This document shows, one piece after another, positions 52,404 through 61,400 of a stretch of 64,000 nucleotides of DNA. The stretch is taken from positions 1 to 64,000 of the forward strand of contig NZ_BCSR01000010.1 in the NCBI RefSeq assembly GCF_001570965.1, written 5' to 3'. Origin of the DNA: Janibacter corallicola NBRC 107790 (lineage in GTDB: Bacteria > Actinomycetota > Actinomycetes > Actinomycetales > Dermatophilaceae). Every line of letters begins with the position of its first letter. The stretch's first letter is position 1. Made by a program: the position numbers and the translations under genes. The notes under the pieces are model-generated. The model saw only the letters and a program-made list of their open reading frames with translations, made no database searches and was not told the origin of the DNA.

Positions 52404-53723
52404 TCAGGTGAAGAGCGGCTCGGCCACGTACTCGCCCTCGCCGATGCCGGGCGGGATCGCGAAGAGCGCCGAACCGGTGAACTCCAGGTACTCCATCATC
52501 GCGTCGCTGTTGGCCATCGAGTTCTGCATCGGGATGAACTGCGTGCTCGGGTCGCGCACGTAGGCGAGGAAGAACAGCCCGGCGTCGAGATTGCCGAGGT
52601 CGGTGGAGCCGTCGACGAAGTTGTAGCCACGCCGCAGGATCCGCGCGCCGTCGTTGTGGCTGGGATGGACGACGCCCACGTGGGCGTCCTTCGGGATGAT
52701 GGGGCCGGTGGACCCCTTCATGGCGAAATCCGGGTCGGAGTGCTCCTTGCCGCCGGACAGGGGGGCGCCGGACCCCTTCGCACGGCCGATGATCTCGTTC
52801 TGGGAGCCCAGGCTCTGCCGGTCCCAGGTCTCGATGCGCATGTTGATCCGCCGCACCGCGAGGTAGGACCCGTCGGCGAGCCAGTCGGCGCCCTCGTCGT
52901 CGCCGCGCTGGACCCACACGTGCTTCTTCAGCGCCCGCTCCTCCTCGCCCGTGATGTTCGCCGTCCCGTCCTTGTACCCGAAGAGGTTGCGGGGGGTCTC
53001 CTCGCCGGAGGTCGTGCTCGAGGTCTTGCCGAAGCCGAGCTGGGACCAACGGATGGAGACCGTCCCGAAGCCGATGCGGGCGAGGTTGCGGATGGCGTGC
53101 ACGGCGACCTGCGGGTCGTCGGCGCAGGCCTGGATGCACAGGTCGCCGTTGCTGCGGGCGGGGTCGAGGGCGTCCCCGGGGAAGTGGGGGAGGGGCTCGA
53201 GGACCTCCGGCCGCCGGTCGGCGAGACCGAACCGGTCCCGGCCCTTCCCGTCGACGAAGAGGGAGGGGCCGAGGCCGAAGGTGATCGTCAGCCGTGAGGG
53301 GGGCAGCCCGATCGCCTCGCCGGTGTCGTCCGGGGGCATGGCGTAGTCCCCCTGGGTGGGCCCGACCGGTCCCGCGGAGTGGCCGTGCACGAGGCGCTCG
53401 GCGGCCTTCGTCCACTCCTTGAGCAGACTGATCAGCCGCGCGCGCGACGTCGTCGTCACGTCGAAGGCGGCGAAGTGGAGCCGGTCCTGCACGGGAGTGG
53501 CGATCCCCGCCTGGTGGGAGCCACGCAGCGCGAAGGATCCCGGCCCGTTGCCGCCGGTGTCGGCGCTGGCCCGCCCGGCCGCGAAGCCTCCCGCGAGGCC
53601 CGCGACACCGAGGGCGCCACCGCCGCCGAGCAACGCGGCCCGCCGGGACAGCCGGCCGCGACCGGCCTGCTCCGGCTGGTCGGTGCCGGTCCCCGTCGGG
53701 TCCTGCTCGCTCTCGCGGGTCAC
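52404..53723 (-). CDS. efeB: DyP-type heme peroxidase of the iron importer (EfeB)
   Basis: The 439-residue peroxidase has a Tat signal (RLSRRAALLGGGGALG) near 23-50, the DyP motif GYKDGTANI with distal Asp, and the proximal His plus Arg in VHPSHNDGARILRRGYNF. EfeB proteins oxidise ferrous iron or take iron from heme at the outer face. The GTG start overlaps the efeO stop by 4 nt. Confidence 0.95.
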   Translation of the reverse strand: MTRESEQDPTGTGTDQPEQAGRGRLSRRAALLGGGGALGVAGLAGGFAAGRASADTGGNGPGSFALRGSHQAGIATPVQDRLHFAAFDVTTTSRARLISLLKEWTKAAERLVHGHSAGPVGPTQGDYAMPPDDTGEAIGLPPSRLTITFGLGPSLFVDGKGRDRFGLADRRPEVLEPLPHFPGDALDPARSNGDLCIQACADDPQVAVHAIRNLARIGFGTVSIRWSQLGFGKTSSTTSGEETPRNLFGYKDGTANITGEEERALKKHVWVQRGDDEGADWLADGSYLAVRRINMRIETWDRQSLGSQNEIIGRAKGSGAPLSGGKEHSDPDFAMKGSTGPIIPKDAHVGVVHPSHNDGARILRRGYNFVDGSTDLGNLDAGLFFLAYVRDPSTQFIPMQNSMANSDAMMEYLEFTGSALFAIPPGIGEGEYVAEPLFT

Positions 53724-54883
53724 ACGATCTCCCCCGTCAGCCGCGAGAGGGGCTCGGAGAGGGCGCTCACCTGGTCCGAGAGCTCCTTGACCTCCTTGTC
53801 GGAGAGCTCGGTGTAGGAGACGAAGCCGTCCTTGCCGTCGCGGTGCTGGTCCAGCGAGGCCTGCAGCTCCTTGAAGCGCTTGTCCAGCTCCTTGGCCAGC
53901 GCCTTGTCCTTCGTGAGCAGGATCGGGCGCACCCCCTCGTAGGCGACGCGGGCGCCGTCGACATTGGCCTGGAAGTCGTAGAGGTCGGTGTGGCTCCAGA
54001 TCTCCTCCTCACCGGTGATCTTGCCGCTCGCGACCTCCTCGAGCAGGCCGATGGAGCCGTTGGAGATCTGGTCGATGGTGAAGTCCATCTTCTGCACCCG
54101 CCGGTCCAGCGTCCGGGTGTTCGCCAGCAGGTCCTCGGCGTAGTCGGCGCGCTCCTTCTTCGTCAGCGGCGTGTACTCCTTGCCCTTCGGCGGCCACAGG
54201 TCCTTCTCGATCCGGTGCCAGCCGGTCCACTTCTGGCCCTCCTCGAGGTCGGCCTCGCGGGCGTCCATCTTCGGGTCGAGGTCGCCGAAGGACTCGGCGA
54301 CGGTCTCGATCCGCTCCCAGTGCTCGCGCGCCCGCGGGTAGAGGTCACGGGCCTGCTCGTCCTGACCGGAGGTGTAGAGACGGGCGAACTTCTCGGTCTT
54401 CTGCAGCAGCTGGTCGGACTGGTCGGTGACGTACGTGGCGTAGTTGCTCTCGGCCTGCGTGACGGTGGCGGAATCGCCGGCGTCGACCTTGCCGTCCTTT
54501 GAGGCCTTGACGGTGAAGTCGGCGCGGATGCCCTCGCCCTTCATCCCCGGCTTGCACGCGGTGACGTAGTCCCCCTTCGGCACCGTCACGACGAGGTCGC
54601 GGTCCAGGTTGGGGCCGATGTTCTCGACCTCGCCGACGATGCGCTGGCCGTCCTCTCCGAGGAGGTAGAACTCGGTGACCTTCGATCCGGAGTTGCTCAC
54701 CTGGAAGGTGAGCGGCCCGGCGGGCACCTCGGTGCTGGAGAGCTCGCACTTCTCGTTGCTCGAGGTGACCTCGATGGTGCGGCCGTCGCCGCCCCCTTCG
54801 CCGGAGGAGTTGCTGGTGCAGGCGGCGAGGGTGGGGACCAGGAGTGCCAGGGCGGTGCCGGCGGCGAGGGCGTGCAACTTCAT
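53720..54883 (-). CDS. efeO: EfeO-type periplasmic iron-binding lipoprotein
   Basis: The 387-residue protein has a lipobox (LVPTLAAC, Cys22), an N-terminal cupredoxin-like domain (about 35-125) and a C-terminal M75 imelysin-like helical domain from 130 with the HxxE metal motif in GWHRIEKDLW. It delivers iron to EfeU. Gap to efeU is 31 nt. Confidence 0.94.
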   Translation of the reverse strand: MKLHALAAGTALALLVPTLAACTSNSSGEGGGDGRTIEVTSSNEKCELSSTEVPAGPLTFQVSNSGSKVTEFYLLGEDGQRIVGEVENIGPNLDRDLVVTVPKGDYVTACKPGMKGEGIRADFTVKASKDGKVDAGDSATVTQAESNYATYVTDQSDQLLQKTEKFARLYTSGQDEQARDLYPRAREHWERIETVAESFGDLDPKMDAREADLEEGQKWTGWHRIEKDLWPPKGKEYTPLTKKERADYAEDLLANTRTLDRRVQKMDFTIDQISNGSIGLLEEVASGKITGEEEIWSHTDLYDFQANVDGARVAYEGVRPILLTKDKALAKELDKRFKELQASLDQHRDGKDGFVSYTELSDKEVKELSDQVSALSEPLSRLTGEIV

Positions 54884-54914
54884 CGAAGTGTCCTTGGGGG
54901 TGGGTGGTGTCGGG

Positions 54915-55775
54915 TCAGTGGGTGGTGGCGGGCGCGGGGGCGGGGCTCTCCCGGCGCTTGGGGGCGCGGGTGCGTCGCAGGTACAAGGGCATGACGACGA
55001 CCACGTAGGCGACCCAGGCGATCGCCTGGAGCACCGTCGTGGCGGGGGTGAAGTTGAAGACGCCCTTGAGCACGGTCGCGTACCAGCTGCTGGGGTCGAT
55101 CGTCCCGGAGACGTCGAAGGCCAACGTGTTCAGACCGGGCAGGAAGCGGGCCTCCTGCAGGTCGTGGATGCCGTAGGCGAGCACGCCCGCCGCGATGATG
55201 ATGAGGAAGGCCCCGGTCCAGGTGAAGAAGGTGTTGAGATTGATCGAGATGGCGCCCCGGTAGATGAGCCAGCCGAGGACCACGGCGGTGGCGATGCCGA
55301 GCAACGCCCCCAGCAGCGGGGACCACGGCGAGATCGCGGCCGACCCACTGGTGAGGGCCTCGGTGGAGGCCCACAGGAAGAGCGCGGTCTCCAGGCCCTC
55401 CCGGCCGACGGCGAGGACGGCCACGATCACGAGGCCCCACCAGCCGCCGCGGGCCCGGTCCATCCGGTCGCGCAGCTCCTTGCCCATGCCGCGGGCCGCG
55501 GTGGCCATCCAGAAGACCATCCACGTCACGAAGCCGACGGCGATGATCGAGAGCGACCCGCCGATGAGCTCCTGGGCCTCGAAGGTCAGCCCCCGTGGGC
55601 CGAAGGTCAGCAGGGCGCCGAAGCCCAGGCTGACGAGGACGGCCAGGGCGACGCCGGACCAGATCCGGGGGAGGAGGTGCCGGCGGTCGGACTTGACGAG
55701 GTAGGCGACGAGGATGCTGACGACGAGGGCGGCCTCGAGTCCCTCTCGCAGCCCGATGAGGTAATTGGCTAGCAC
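54915..55775 (-). CDS. efeU: FTR1-family high-affinity iron permease
   Basis: The 286-residue protein has seven membrane helices and the two iron-binding REGLE motifs: GLREGLEAALVV near 8-19 and VGREGLETALFL near 121-132. It carries iron into the cell. GTG 55775 lies 6 nt after TATGTT and close to an iron box, so it heads an efeUOB operon. Confidence 0.96.
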   Translation of the reverse strand: MLANYLIGLREGLEAALVVSILVAYLVKSDRRHLLPRIWSGVALAVLVSLGFGALLTFGPRGLTFEAQELIGGSLSIIAVGFVTWMVFWMATAARGMGKELRDRMDRARGGWWGLVIVAVLAVGREGLETALFLWASTEALTSGSAAISPWSPLLGALLGIATAVVLGWLIYRGAISINLNTFFTWTGAFLIIIAAGVLAYGIHDLQEARFLPGLNTLAFDVSGTIDPSSWYATVLKGVFNFTPATTVLQAIAWVAYVVVVMPLYLRRTRAPKRRESPAPAPATTH

Positions 55776-55781
55776 CTACGC

Positions 55782-55787
55782 AACATA
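55782..55787 (-). promoter_or_regulatory. Putative leaderless -10 of efeU
   Basis: TATGTT on the minus strand ends 6 nt before GTG 55775. Confidence 0.5.
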
Positions 55788-55794
55788 CACCCGG

Positions 55795-55813
55795 TGAGGC
55801 CAGCCTTGCCTTG
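55795..55813 (-). promoter_or_regulatory. Candidate IdeR/DtxR iron box before efeU
   Basis: CAAGGCAAGGCTGGCCTCA (minus strand) matches the 19-bp DtxR/IdeR consensus at 12 positions, including AGG-n2-AGGCT-n2-CCT. It covers the spacer/-35 zone of the efeU promoter, where a bound repressor would block transcription in iron-rich cells. Confidence 0.6.
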
Positions 55814-55879
55814 CCCCGTTCTGTGGTCTGGAACGGGACGGGCGAGCGGGTGGCGATGTCGTCCACGACATCGCCCGAG

Positions 55880-55950
55880 AGCGGGCGACGGGAATCGAAC
55901 CCGCGTAGCCAGTTTGGAAGACTGGGGCTCTACCATTGAGCTACGCCCGC
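55880..55950 (-). tRNA. tRNA-Gly (anticodon UCC)
   Basis: A 71-nt cloverleaf has acceptor GCGGGCG / CGCCCGC, anticodon stem CCAGT/ACTGG around CTTCCAA and T arm GGTTCGATT. CCA is not encoded. Confidence 0.95.
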
Positions 55951-56040
55951 GCTGCTCCTCGAACGCTCGGGTGGTGTCCGTGCGTCGAGAAGGCACGGGT
56001 TAGCCTAGTCCCCGCTGGTCGGCCGAGCACAATCGGCCTC

Positions 56041-56114
56041 CGGGGTATGGCGCAGGTTGGTAGCGCGTCCGCTTTGGGAGCGGAAGGTCGTCGGTTCGAA
56101 TCCGGCTACCCCGA
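56041..56114 (+). tRNA. tRNA-Pro (anticodon UGG)
   Basis: A 74-nt cloverleaf has acceptor CGGGGTA / TACCCCG, anticodon loop TTTGGGA and T arm with GGTTCGAAT. CCA is not encoded. TAGCCT at 56000-56005 may be its -10. Confidence 0.95.
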
Positions 56115-56137
56115 CACGTGTGGAAGGATCTCGCGCC

Positions 56138-57970
56138 GTGCTCCTTGCCCCCGCGTCGTATCTCGCCCTGGTCGTCGTCCTGGCCGTGGGCGCGCGCATC
56201 CTCGCCTGGGCCGTCCGCGTGCCCGCCATCCTCCTGCTGCTGCTGATCGGCTTCGCCCTCGGGCACGTCGTCAGCCCCGATGCGGTGCTCGGGCGCGACG
56301 TCCTCTTCGGCGGCGTGACCCTCGCGGTCGGCATCGTCCTCTTCGAGGGCAGCCTCTCGCTGCGGCTGCGGGGCGCCCGCGGCCTCGGCCGCTCCATCCT
56401 CGGGCTGTGCACGGTCACGGTGGCCGTGGCCTGGGTGCTCATCACGCTCACCGCGTGGCTCCTGGGCTACTCCGTCGGCGTGGCGATGCTCGTCGCCTCG
56501 CTGCTCGTCGTCACCGGCCCCACCGTCATCGCCCCGATCCTGCAGCAGTTGCGCCCGACCCGGCGCGTGGCGGCGCTGCTGCGCTGGGAGGGCATCGTCG
56601 TCGACCCGATCGGTGCGGTCCTGGCCGTCCTCGTCTTCCAGGCGCTCGTGGCCGGCACCTCGGAGGAGCCGCTCGTCGTCGTCGTGACCGCGCTGCTGAC
56701 GACGGTCGGGGTGGCCGTGGGCACCGCGCTCGTCCTCGGCATCCTGCTCGAGGTCGCGATGAAGCGTCACCTCGTGCCGGACTACCTGCACGGCGCCACC
56801 TTCCTCGCCGCCGCGGTCGGGGCGATGGAGCTGTCGAACCACGTCCAGGACGAGAGCGGGCTGCTCACCGTGACGATCCTCGGCATCTACCTCGCCAACC
56901 GGCCGGGGCTGCACCTCGAGCACGTCATGGAGTTCAAGGAGCACCTCCAGGTGGTGCTCGTGGGCGTGCTCTTCGTCATCCTCGCCGGGCGGGTGTCGTA
57001 CGGGGACGTGCTCGACATCCTCCCGACGGCCGTCCCGATGGTCCTGGCCCTCGTGCTGCTCATCCGCCCGATCAGCGTCGTCGCCGGGCTGCTCGGCCGC
57101 GGGGCGACCAAGGAGGAGCGCCGGCTGCTGTCCTTCATGGCGCCGCGGGGCATCGTCGCGGCCGCGGTCACGAGCGTCTTCGCGCTGCAGCTGGGCCGTG
57201 CCTCGGAGTCGGTGAGCGACCCCGCGCACGCCGCGAAGCTGGCCCGGCTGGGGGAGGAGGCCCAGTCCCTCGTCCCCCTCGTCTTCGTCGTCATCGTCGC
57301 GACCGTGACGATCTACGGCCTGGGTATCGGGCGCCTCGCCGAGCGGCTCGGCCTGGCGACGACGTCGCCCCAGGGCGTCGTCCTCGCGGGTGGCTCCGAC
57401 TGGCTCGTCCGCCTCGCGCAGACCCTGCAGGAGCTGAAGGTCAACGTCCTGCTGGTCTCCGGCGACCAGGAGGAGCTCTCCCGTGCCCGCGAGGCCGGGG
57501 TGCGGGTCGAGCGGGCCAACATCCTCAGCGACTACGCCGTGCGCGACATGGACCTGGCCGGCGTGAAGTCGCTGCTCGCCGCCACCGGTGACGACGAGCG
57601 CAACTCGACCGCGAGCCGCGAGTTCGCCCGCGTCCTCGGCAGCGCCAAGGTCTTCCAGCTCGCCCGTGGGGACGAGTCCCCGGGGCGCCGCACAGGGGCC
57701 GCCGACCACCTCACCGGGCGGACCGCCTTCCGCCCGCCCGCGGGCTTCGCCGAGCTGGAGGAGCGCTCGGGGACCCTGGCGGTGCGCGCCATCCGGCTGA
57801 CCGCCCGGTACACGGTCAAGGACTTCCGCGCCGAGCGCCCCGGGGCGATCATCTGCTTCACCGTGAGGGGCCGCGAGGTGGAGGTCGCCACCGAGCGGAC
57901 CTCGCTCGGCGGGGAGCTGACCGTGGTCTCCCTCGTCCCCGTATTCGGTCCTGAGCGATCTGGCCGATAG
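56138..57970 (+). CDS. CPA-type Na+(K+)/H+ antiporter with RCK domain
   Basis: The 610-residue protein has about 12 membrane helices with the CPA1 core TGPTVIAPIL and RWEGIVVDPIGAV (Asp pair region), then FMAPRGIVAAAV. From about 415 a soluble RCK/TrkA-N-like domain begins with GVVLAGGSDWLVRLAQTL and binds a nucleotide. It exports Na+ or K+ in exchange for H+. GTG 56138 follows GGAAGGA by 8 nt; the frame upstream runs through tRNA-Pro and is not used. Confidence 0.92.
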   Translation: MLLAPASYLALVVVLAVGARILAWAVRVPAILLLLLIGFALGHVVSPDAVLGRDVLFGGVTLAVGIVLFEGSLSLRLRGARGLGRSILGLCTVTVAVAWVLITLTAWLLGYSVGVAMLVASLLVVTGPTVIAPILQQLRPTRRVAALLRWEGIVVDPIGAVLAVLVFQALVAGTSEEPLVVVVTALLTTVGVAVGTALVLGILLEVAMKRHLVPDYLHGATFLAAAVGAMELSNHVQDESGLLTVTILGIYLANRPGLHLEHVMEFKEHLQVVLVGVLFVILAGRVSYGDVLDILPTAVPMVLALVLLIRPISVVAGLLGRGATKEERRLLSFMAPRGIVAAAVTSVFALQLGRASESVSDPAHAAKLARLGEEAQSLVPLVFVVIVATVTIYGLGIGRLAERLGLATTSPQGVVLAGGSDWLVRLAQTLQELKVNVLLVSGDQEELSRAREAGVRVERANILSDYAVRDMDLAGVKSLLAATGDDERNSTASREFARVLGSAKVFQLARGDESPGRRTGAADHLTGRTAFRPPAGFAELEERSGTLAVRAIRLTARYTVKDFRAERPGAIICFTVRGREVEVATERTSLGGELTVVSLVPVFGPERSGR

Positions 57971-58090
57971 GGTGGGTGATCGGTCCCGACCCGTCGGGAC
58001 GTGCGGGCGCGCCCGCGCCGGGCCATCGGCCGCGGTGCGGAGGGCGCGTCGTAAACCCCCTTCGTCGTCCAGATCGTGTGGAGTCCTGCA

Positions 58091-59470
58091 GTGAAGAGTG
58101 CCGTCGAGAACCTCAGCCCGACCCGGGTCAAGCTGACCGTCGAGGTCCCGAGCGAGGAGCTCCAGCCCCACGTGGACGCGGCTCTGAAGTCCATCGGTGA
58201 GCAGATCCAGGTCCCCGGCTTCCGCAAGGGCAAGGTCCCCGCGCGCATCATCGAGCAGCGCGTCGGCAAGGGCGCCGTCCTCCAGGAGGCCGTCAACGAC
58301 TCCCTGCCGGAGTTCTTCGGCAAGGCCGTCGAGGAGACCGGCGTCGAGCCCATCGGCCAGCCCGAGGTGGACATCACCCAGGTGCCGATGAAGGACGAGG
58401 AGCAGCTGGAGTTCACCGTCGAGGTGGACGTGCGTCCCGAGGTCACCCTCCCGGACTACGACGGAATGCAGATCCAGGTCGACAACCTCGAGGTCACCGA
58501 CGCCGACGTCGAGGAGAAGATGACCGAGCTGCGCGAGCGGTTCGGCACCCTCACCGGCGTCGAGCGCCCCGTCGAGAGCGGCGACTTCGTCTCCATCGAC
58601 CTCAAGGCCACCATCGACGGGGAGGACATCGACTCCGTCGAGGGCGTTTCCTACGAGGTCGGCTCGGGCAACATGCTCGAGGGGCTCGACGACGCGCTCA
58701 CCGGCATGTCGGCCGGCGAGACCAAGGACTTCTCCGCCCCGCTCGCCGGAGGCGAGCAGGCCGGCCAGAGCGCCGACTGCACGGTGACCGTCCAGTCGGT
58801 CAAGGTTCGTGAGCTGCCCGAGGTCGACGACGACTTCGCCCAGATGGCCAGCGAGTTCGACACCGCCGAGGAGCTCAAGGCGGACGTCGCCACGCAGGCC
58901 GAGCAGTCCAAGAAGTTCGAGCAGGGCGTCCAGGCCCGCGACAAGGTCCTCGAGCACCTGCTGGAGAACACCGAGATCGCGCTGCCCGAGAGCATCATCG
59001 AGTCCGAGGTCCACCAGCACCTCGAGCAGGAGGGTCGCCTCGAGGACGAGGAGCACCGCGCCGAGGTCGACGAGCAGACGCGCAAGGCCCTCAAGACCCA
59101 GTTCCTGCTCGACGAGCTCGGCAAGACCGAGGAGGTCGAGGTCGGGCAGCAGGAGCTCATCGAGTACCTGATGATGCAGTCCCAGCAGTACGGGATGGAC
59201 CCCAACACCTTCGCGCAGATGATGGACCAGCAGGGCCAGGTCGAGGGCATCGTCGGCGAGGTCGCCCGACGCAAGGCACTCGCCGCCGCGCTGGACAAGG
59301 CATCGATCGTCGATGCCGACGGCAATGCGATCGACCTCGACGAGATCATGCCGGAGCGCCAGGGCGGCGAGGAGGAGTCCGCGGCCGGTGACGCCGCCGC
59401 CGACACCGCCACCGCGGACCCCGCGGAGGGCGAGACCCCCGACGAGTCCGCCGAGCGCACGCAGGCCTGA
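58091..59470 (+). CDS. tig: Trigger factor
   Basis: The 459-residue ribosome-bound chaperone has the ribosome-docking GFRKGKVP near 40, a PPIase (FKBP-like) domain at about 150-235 (GDFVSIDLKATIDG) and helical C-terminal arms. A Glu/Asp/Ala-rich acidic tail of about 35 residues follows. GTG 58091 starts the conserved KSAVENLSPTRVKLTVEV-like N terminus. TAGGGT at 57968 could be its promoter, giving a leader of about 110 nt that holds one copy of the dispersed 9-mer. Confidence 0.97.
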   Translation: MKSAVENLSPTRVKLTVEVPSEELQPHVDAALKSIGEQIQVPGFRKGKVPARIIEQRVGKGAVLQEAVNDSLPEFFGKAVEETGVEPIGQPEVDITQVPMKDEEQLEFTVEVDVRPEVTLPDYDGMQIQVDNLEVTDADVEEKMTELRERFGTLTGVERPVESGDFVSIDLKATIDGEDIDSVEGVSYEVGSGNMLEGLDDALTGMSAGETKDFSAPLAGGEQAGQSADCTVTVQSVKVRELPEVDDDFAQMASEFDTAEELKADVATQAEQSKKFEQGVQARDKVLEHLLENTEIALPESIIESEVHQHLEQEGRLEDEEHRAEVDEQTRKALKTQFLLDELGKTEEVEVGQQELIEYLMMQSQQYGMDPNTFAQMMDQQGQVEGIVGEVARRKALAAALDKASIVDADGNAIDLDEIMPERQGGEEESAAGDAAADTATADPAEGETPDESAERTQA

Positions 59471-59520
59471 TCCAGCTCGTCGAGGACCCGGGCCCCCGAC
59501 TGGGGTCCGCCCGGGTCGCG

Positions 59521-60702
59521 GTGCTGGTGACCTTCGCGGTCAACGGCTTCGCCTTCGCCTCCTGGGCCGCGCGGATCCCTGACATCCGTGACGGCCTCGA
59601 CCTGACCCCGGGCGTCCTCGGTCGCACGCTGCTCGCCGGCGCGCTCGGGTCGGTGCTCACCCTCCCGCTCGCGGGACGGGTCATCGGTGCCGTCGGTGCC
59701 GCACGCACCGTCCTCACCGGCGTGCTCCTCACCGTGCTCGGGCTGCTCGGCCTCGGTGTGATGCTCGACGTCGTCGGTGACGTGCGCGCCGTGGCGGCAG
59801 GGATCTTCGTCATCGCCGTCGGCGTCTCGCTGTGGGACGTCGCGATGAACCACGAGGGCGCCGCCGTCGAGCAGGGCCTGGGCCGGACGATCATGCCGGT
59901 CTTCCACGCCTGCTTCTCCGGCGGGACCGTCCTCGGTGCCCTGGCCGCGGCCGCCGTCGTGGCCCTCGGCGTGCCCGTGCTCGCCCACCTCGTCGGCACC
60001 GCGGTGCTGGCGCTCGTGGTGGGCCTGTGGACGCCCCGGGGGTTCCTGCCCTCGTCCCGGGACGAAGGGGGAGCGCCACCCCCTTCGTCGGTCGCCGGCA
60101 GCGCCTGGCGGGAGCCGCGCACCCTCGTCATCGGCATCGTCGTGCTCGTCGCCGCCCTCACCGAGGGCACCGCGAACGACTGGGTGGCCCTGGCCGTCAC
60201 CGAGGGGCACCACCAGCCGGGCTGGGTCGGGGTGCTCGGCTTCGCGGTCTTCCTCGGTGCGATGACCGTGGGGCGGCTCGTGGGGAGCCTGTTGCTGGAC
60301 CGGCACGGCCGCGTCATCGTGCTGCGGCTGCTCTTCGCCCTGGCTGCGGTCGGCAGCCTGCTCGTCGTCCTGGCGCCCACGCCGGTCGCCTTCGTCGGGA
60401 TCGCCCTCTGGGGGGTCGGCGCGAGCCTGGGCTTCCCCGTGGGCATGAGTGCCGCCGCGGACGACCCTGCGCGAGCCGCTGCCCGGCTGTCCGTCGTCTC
60501 GACCATCGGCTACGTCGCCTTCATCGTCGGGCCCCCGCTGCTCGGCCTGATCGGTGACCACGTGGGGGTGCTGCACTCCCTGCTGCTCGTCGGGGTGCTG
60601 GCCCTGCCGGCACTCCTCGCGGTGCCCGCGGTGTCCGAGCGGGACACCCCGTGGGCCGACGGTGCACCATGGGAGCGCACCCGACCCCAGGAGGAGCAGT
60701 GA
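59521..60702 (+). CDS. MFS transporter
   Basis: The protein has 12 membrane helices and the family-like FAVNGFAFASWAARIPDIRDGL start, seen in a sugar/small-molecule MFS group. GTG 59521 is the first normal start codon, but homology seems to extend upstream: the frame is open back to the tig stop with SARVAVLV before it, and no ATG/GTG/TTG occurs there. A non-canonical start such as CTG 59467, which overlaps the tig stop, is possible. An inverted pair of CGAAGGGGG elements encodes the cytoplasmic loop near residue 182. Confidence 0.87.
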   Translation: MLVTFAVNGFAFASWAARIPDIRDGLDLTPGVLGRTLLAGALGSVLTLPLAGRVIGAVGAARTVLTGVLLTVLGLLGLGVMLDVVGDVRAVAAGIFVIAVGVSLWDVAMNHEGAAVEQGLGRTIMPVFHACFSGGTVLGALAAAAVVALGVPVLAHLVGTAVLALVVGLWTPRGFLPSSRDEGGAPPPSSVAGSAWREPRTLVIGIVVLVAALTEGTANDWVALAVTEGHHQPGWVGVLGFAVFLGAMTVGRLVGSLLLDRHGRVIVLRLLFALAAVGSLLVVLAPTPVAFVGIALWGVGASLGFPVGMSAAADDPARAAARLSVVSTIGYVAFIVGPPLLGLIGDHVGVLHSLLLVGVLALPALLAVPAVSERDTPWADGAPWERTRPQEEQ

Positions 60703-61391
60703 CCGGACGTGGCCTGGTCTCCCCTGAGCCCGTGGCGGACCCCGAGGCGCTCGCGGTGCTCGAGCGCGCCCAGGCCGACCTCGCCGGGAGCCTGCGCGGG
60801 CTGCTCGACGCGTGCCTGCGCACCCGCGTCGAGGGGGAGGAGCTGACCGCGGTCGCGCAGCAGGCGCGCGAGCTGACCGACCGGCTGCTCGTCGCCGCCC
60901 GGGAGGAACCACTCGGGCTGGAGACGGCGAGCGACCACCGCGTGCGCGGCCACGGCAACGCGATGTCCGGGATGCGCAACCCGATCGCCCCACCCCTGGA
61001 CGTCACCGCGGACGACGAAGGGAACGTGCGGGCGCAGCTGCGCCTGGGCGCCGCCTACGAGGGACCGCCGGGATGCGTGCACGGCGGGATCCTCGCCGCG
61101 GTCCTGGACCAGGTCGTCGGCACCGTCCCCGCACGGGTCGGTCGCCCCGGGCTCACCGCCTACCTGAACACCACCTACCGCCGCCCGACGCTGCTGGACG
61201 CCACGCACACCGTCACGGCGCAGCTCGACCGCGTGGAGGGGTGGAAGACCTTCGCCAGCGGCCAGGTGCGCGACGAGGAGGGGCGGCTCACCGCCGAGGC
61301 GGAGGCGCTCTTCGTCGTCCCGCGGTGGGCACGGGAGTACATCGGCGACCCGGCCGGGGACGTCGCGCCCGCAGACGGGTCCGCGTCGTAG
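60699..61391 (+). CDS. PaaI-type hot-dog thioesterase
   Basis: The 230-residue protein has a helical N-terminal part of about 90 residues and a hot-dog domain with the PaaI signature CVHGGILAAVLDQVVG near 130, followed by LTAYLNTTYRRPT. It should hydrolyse acyl-CoA or aryl-CoA esters. GTG 60699 overlaps the MFS stop (GTGA) and has AGGAGGAG just before it. Confidence 0.88.
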   Translation: MTGRGLVSPEPVADPEALAVLERAQADLAGSLRGLLDACLRTRVEGEELTAVAQQARELTDRLLVAAREEPLGLETASDHRVRGHGNAMSGMRNPIAPPLDVTADDEGNVRAQLRLGAAYEGPPGCVHGGILAAVLDQVVGTVPARVGRPGLTAYLNTTYRRPTLLDATHTVTAQLDRVEGWKTFASGQVRDEEGRLTAEAEALFVVPRWAREYIGDPAGDVAPADGSAS

Positions 61392-61394
61392 CGT
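61389..61394 (+). promoter_or_regulatory. Putative leaderless -10 of the GH13 gene
   Basis: TAGCGT ends 6 nt before GTG 61401. Confidence 0.5.
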
Positions 61395-61400
61395 GGTGCC

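Noticed and set aside
60063-60087. Intrinsic terminator
   Set aside because: The hairpin lies in the middle of an intact MFS reading frame and has no T tract.
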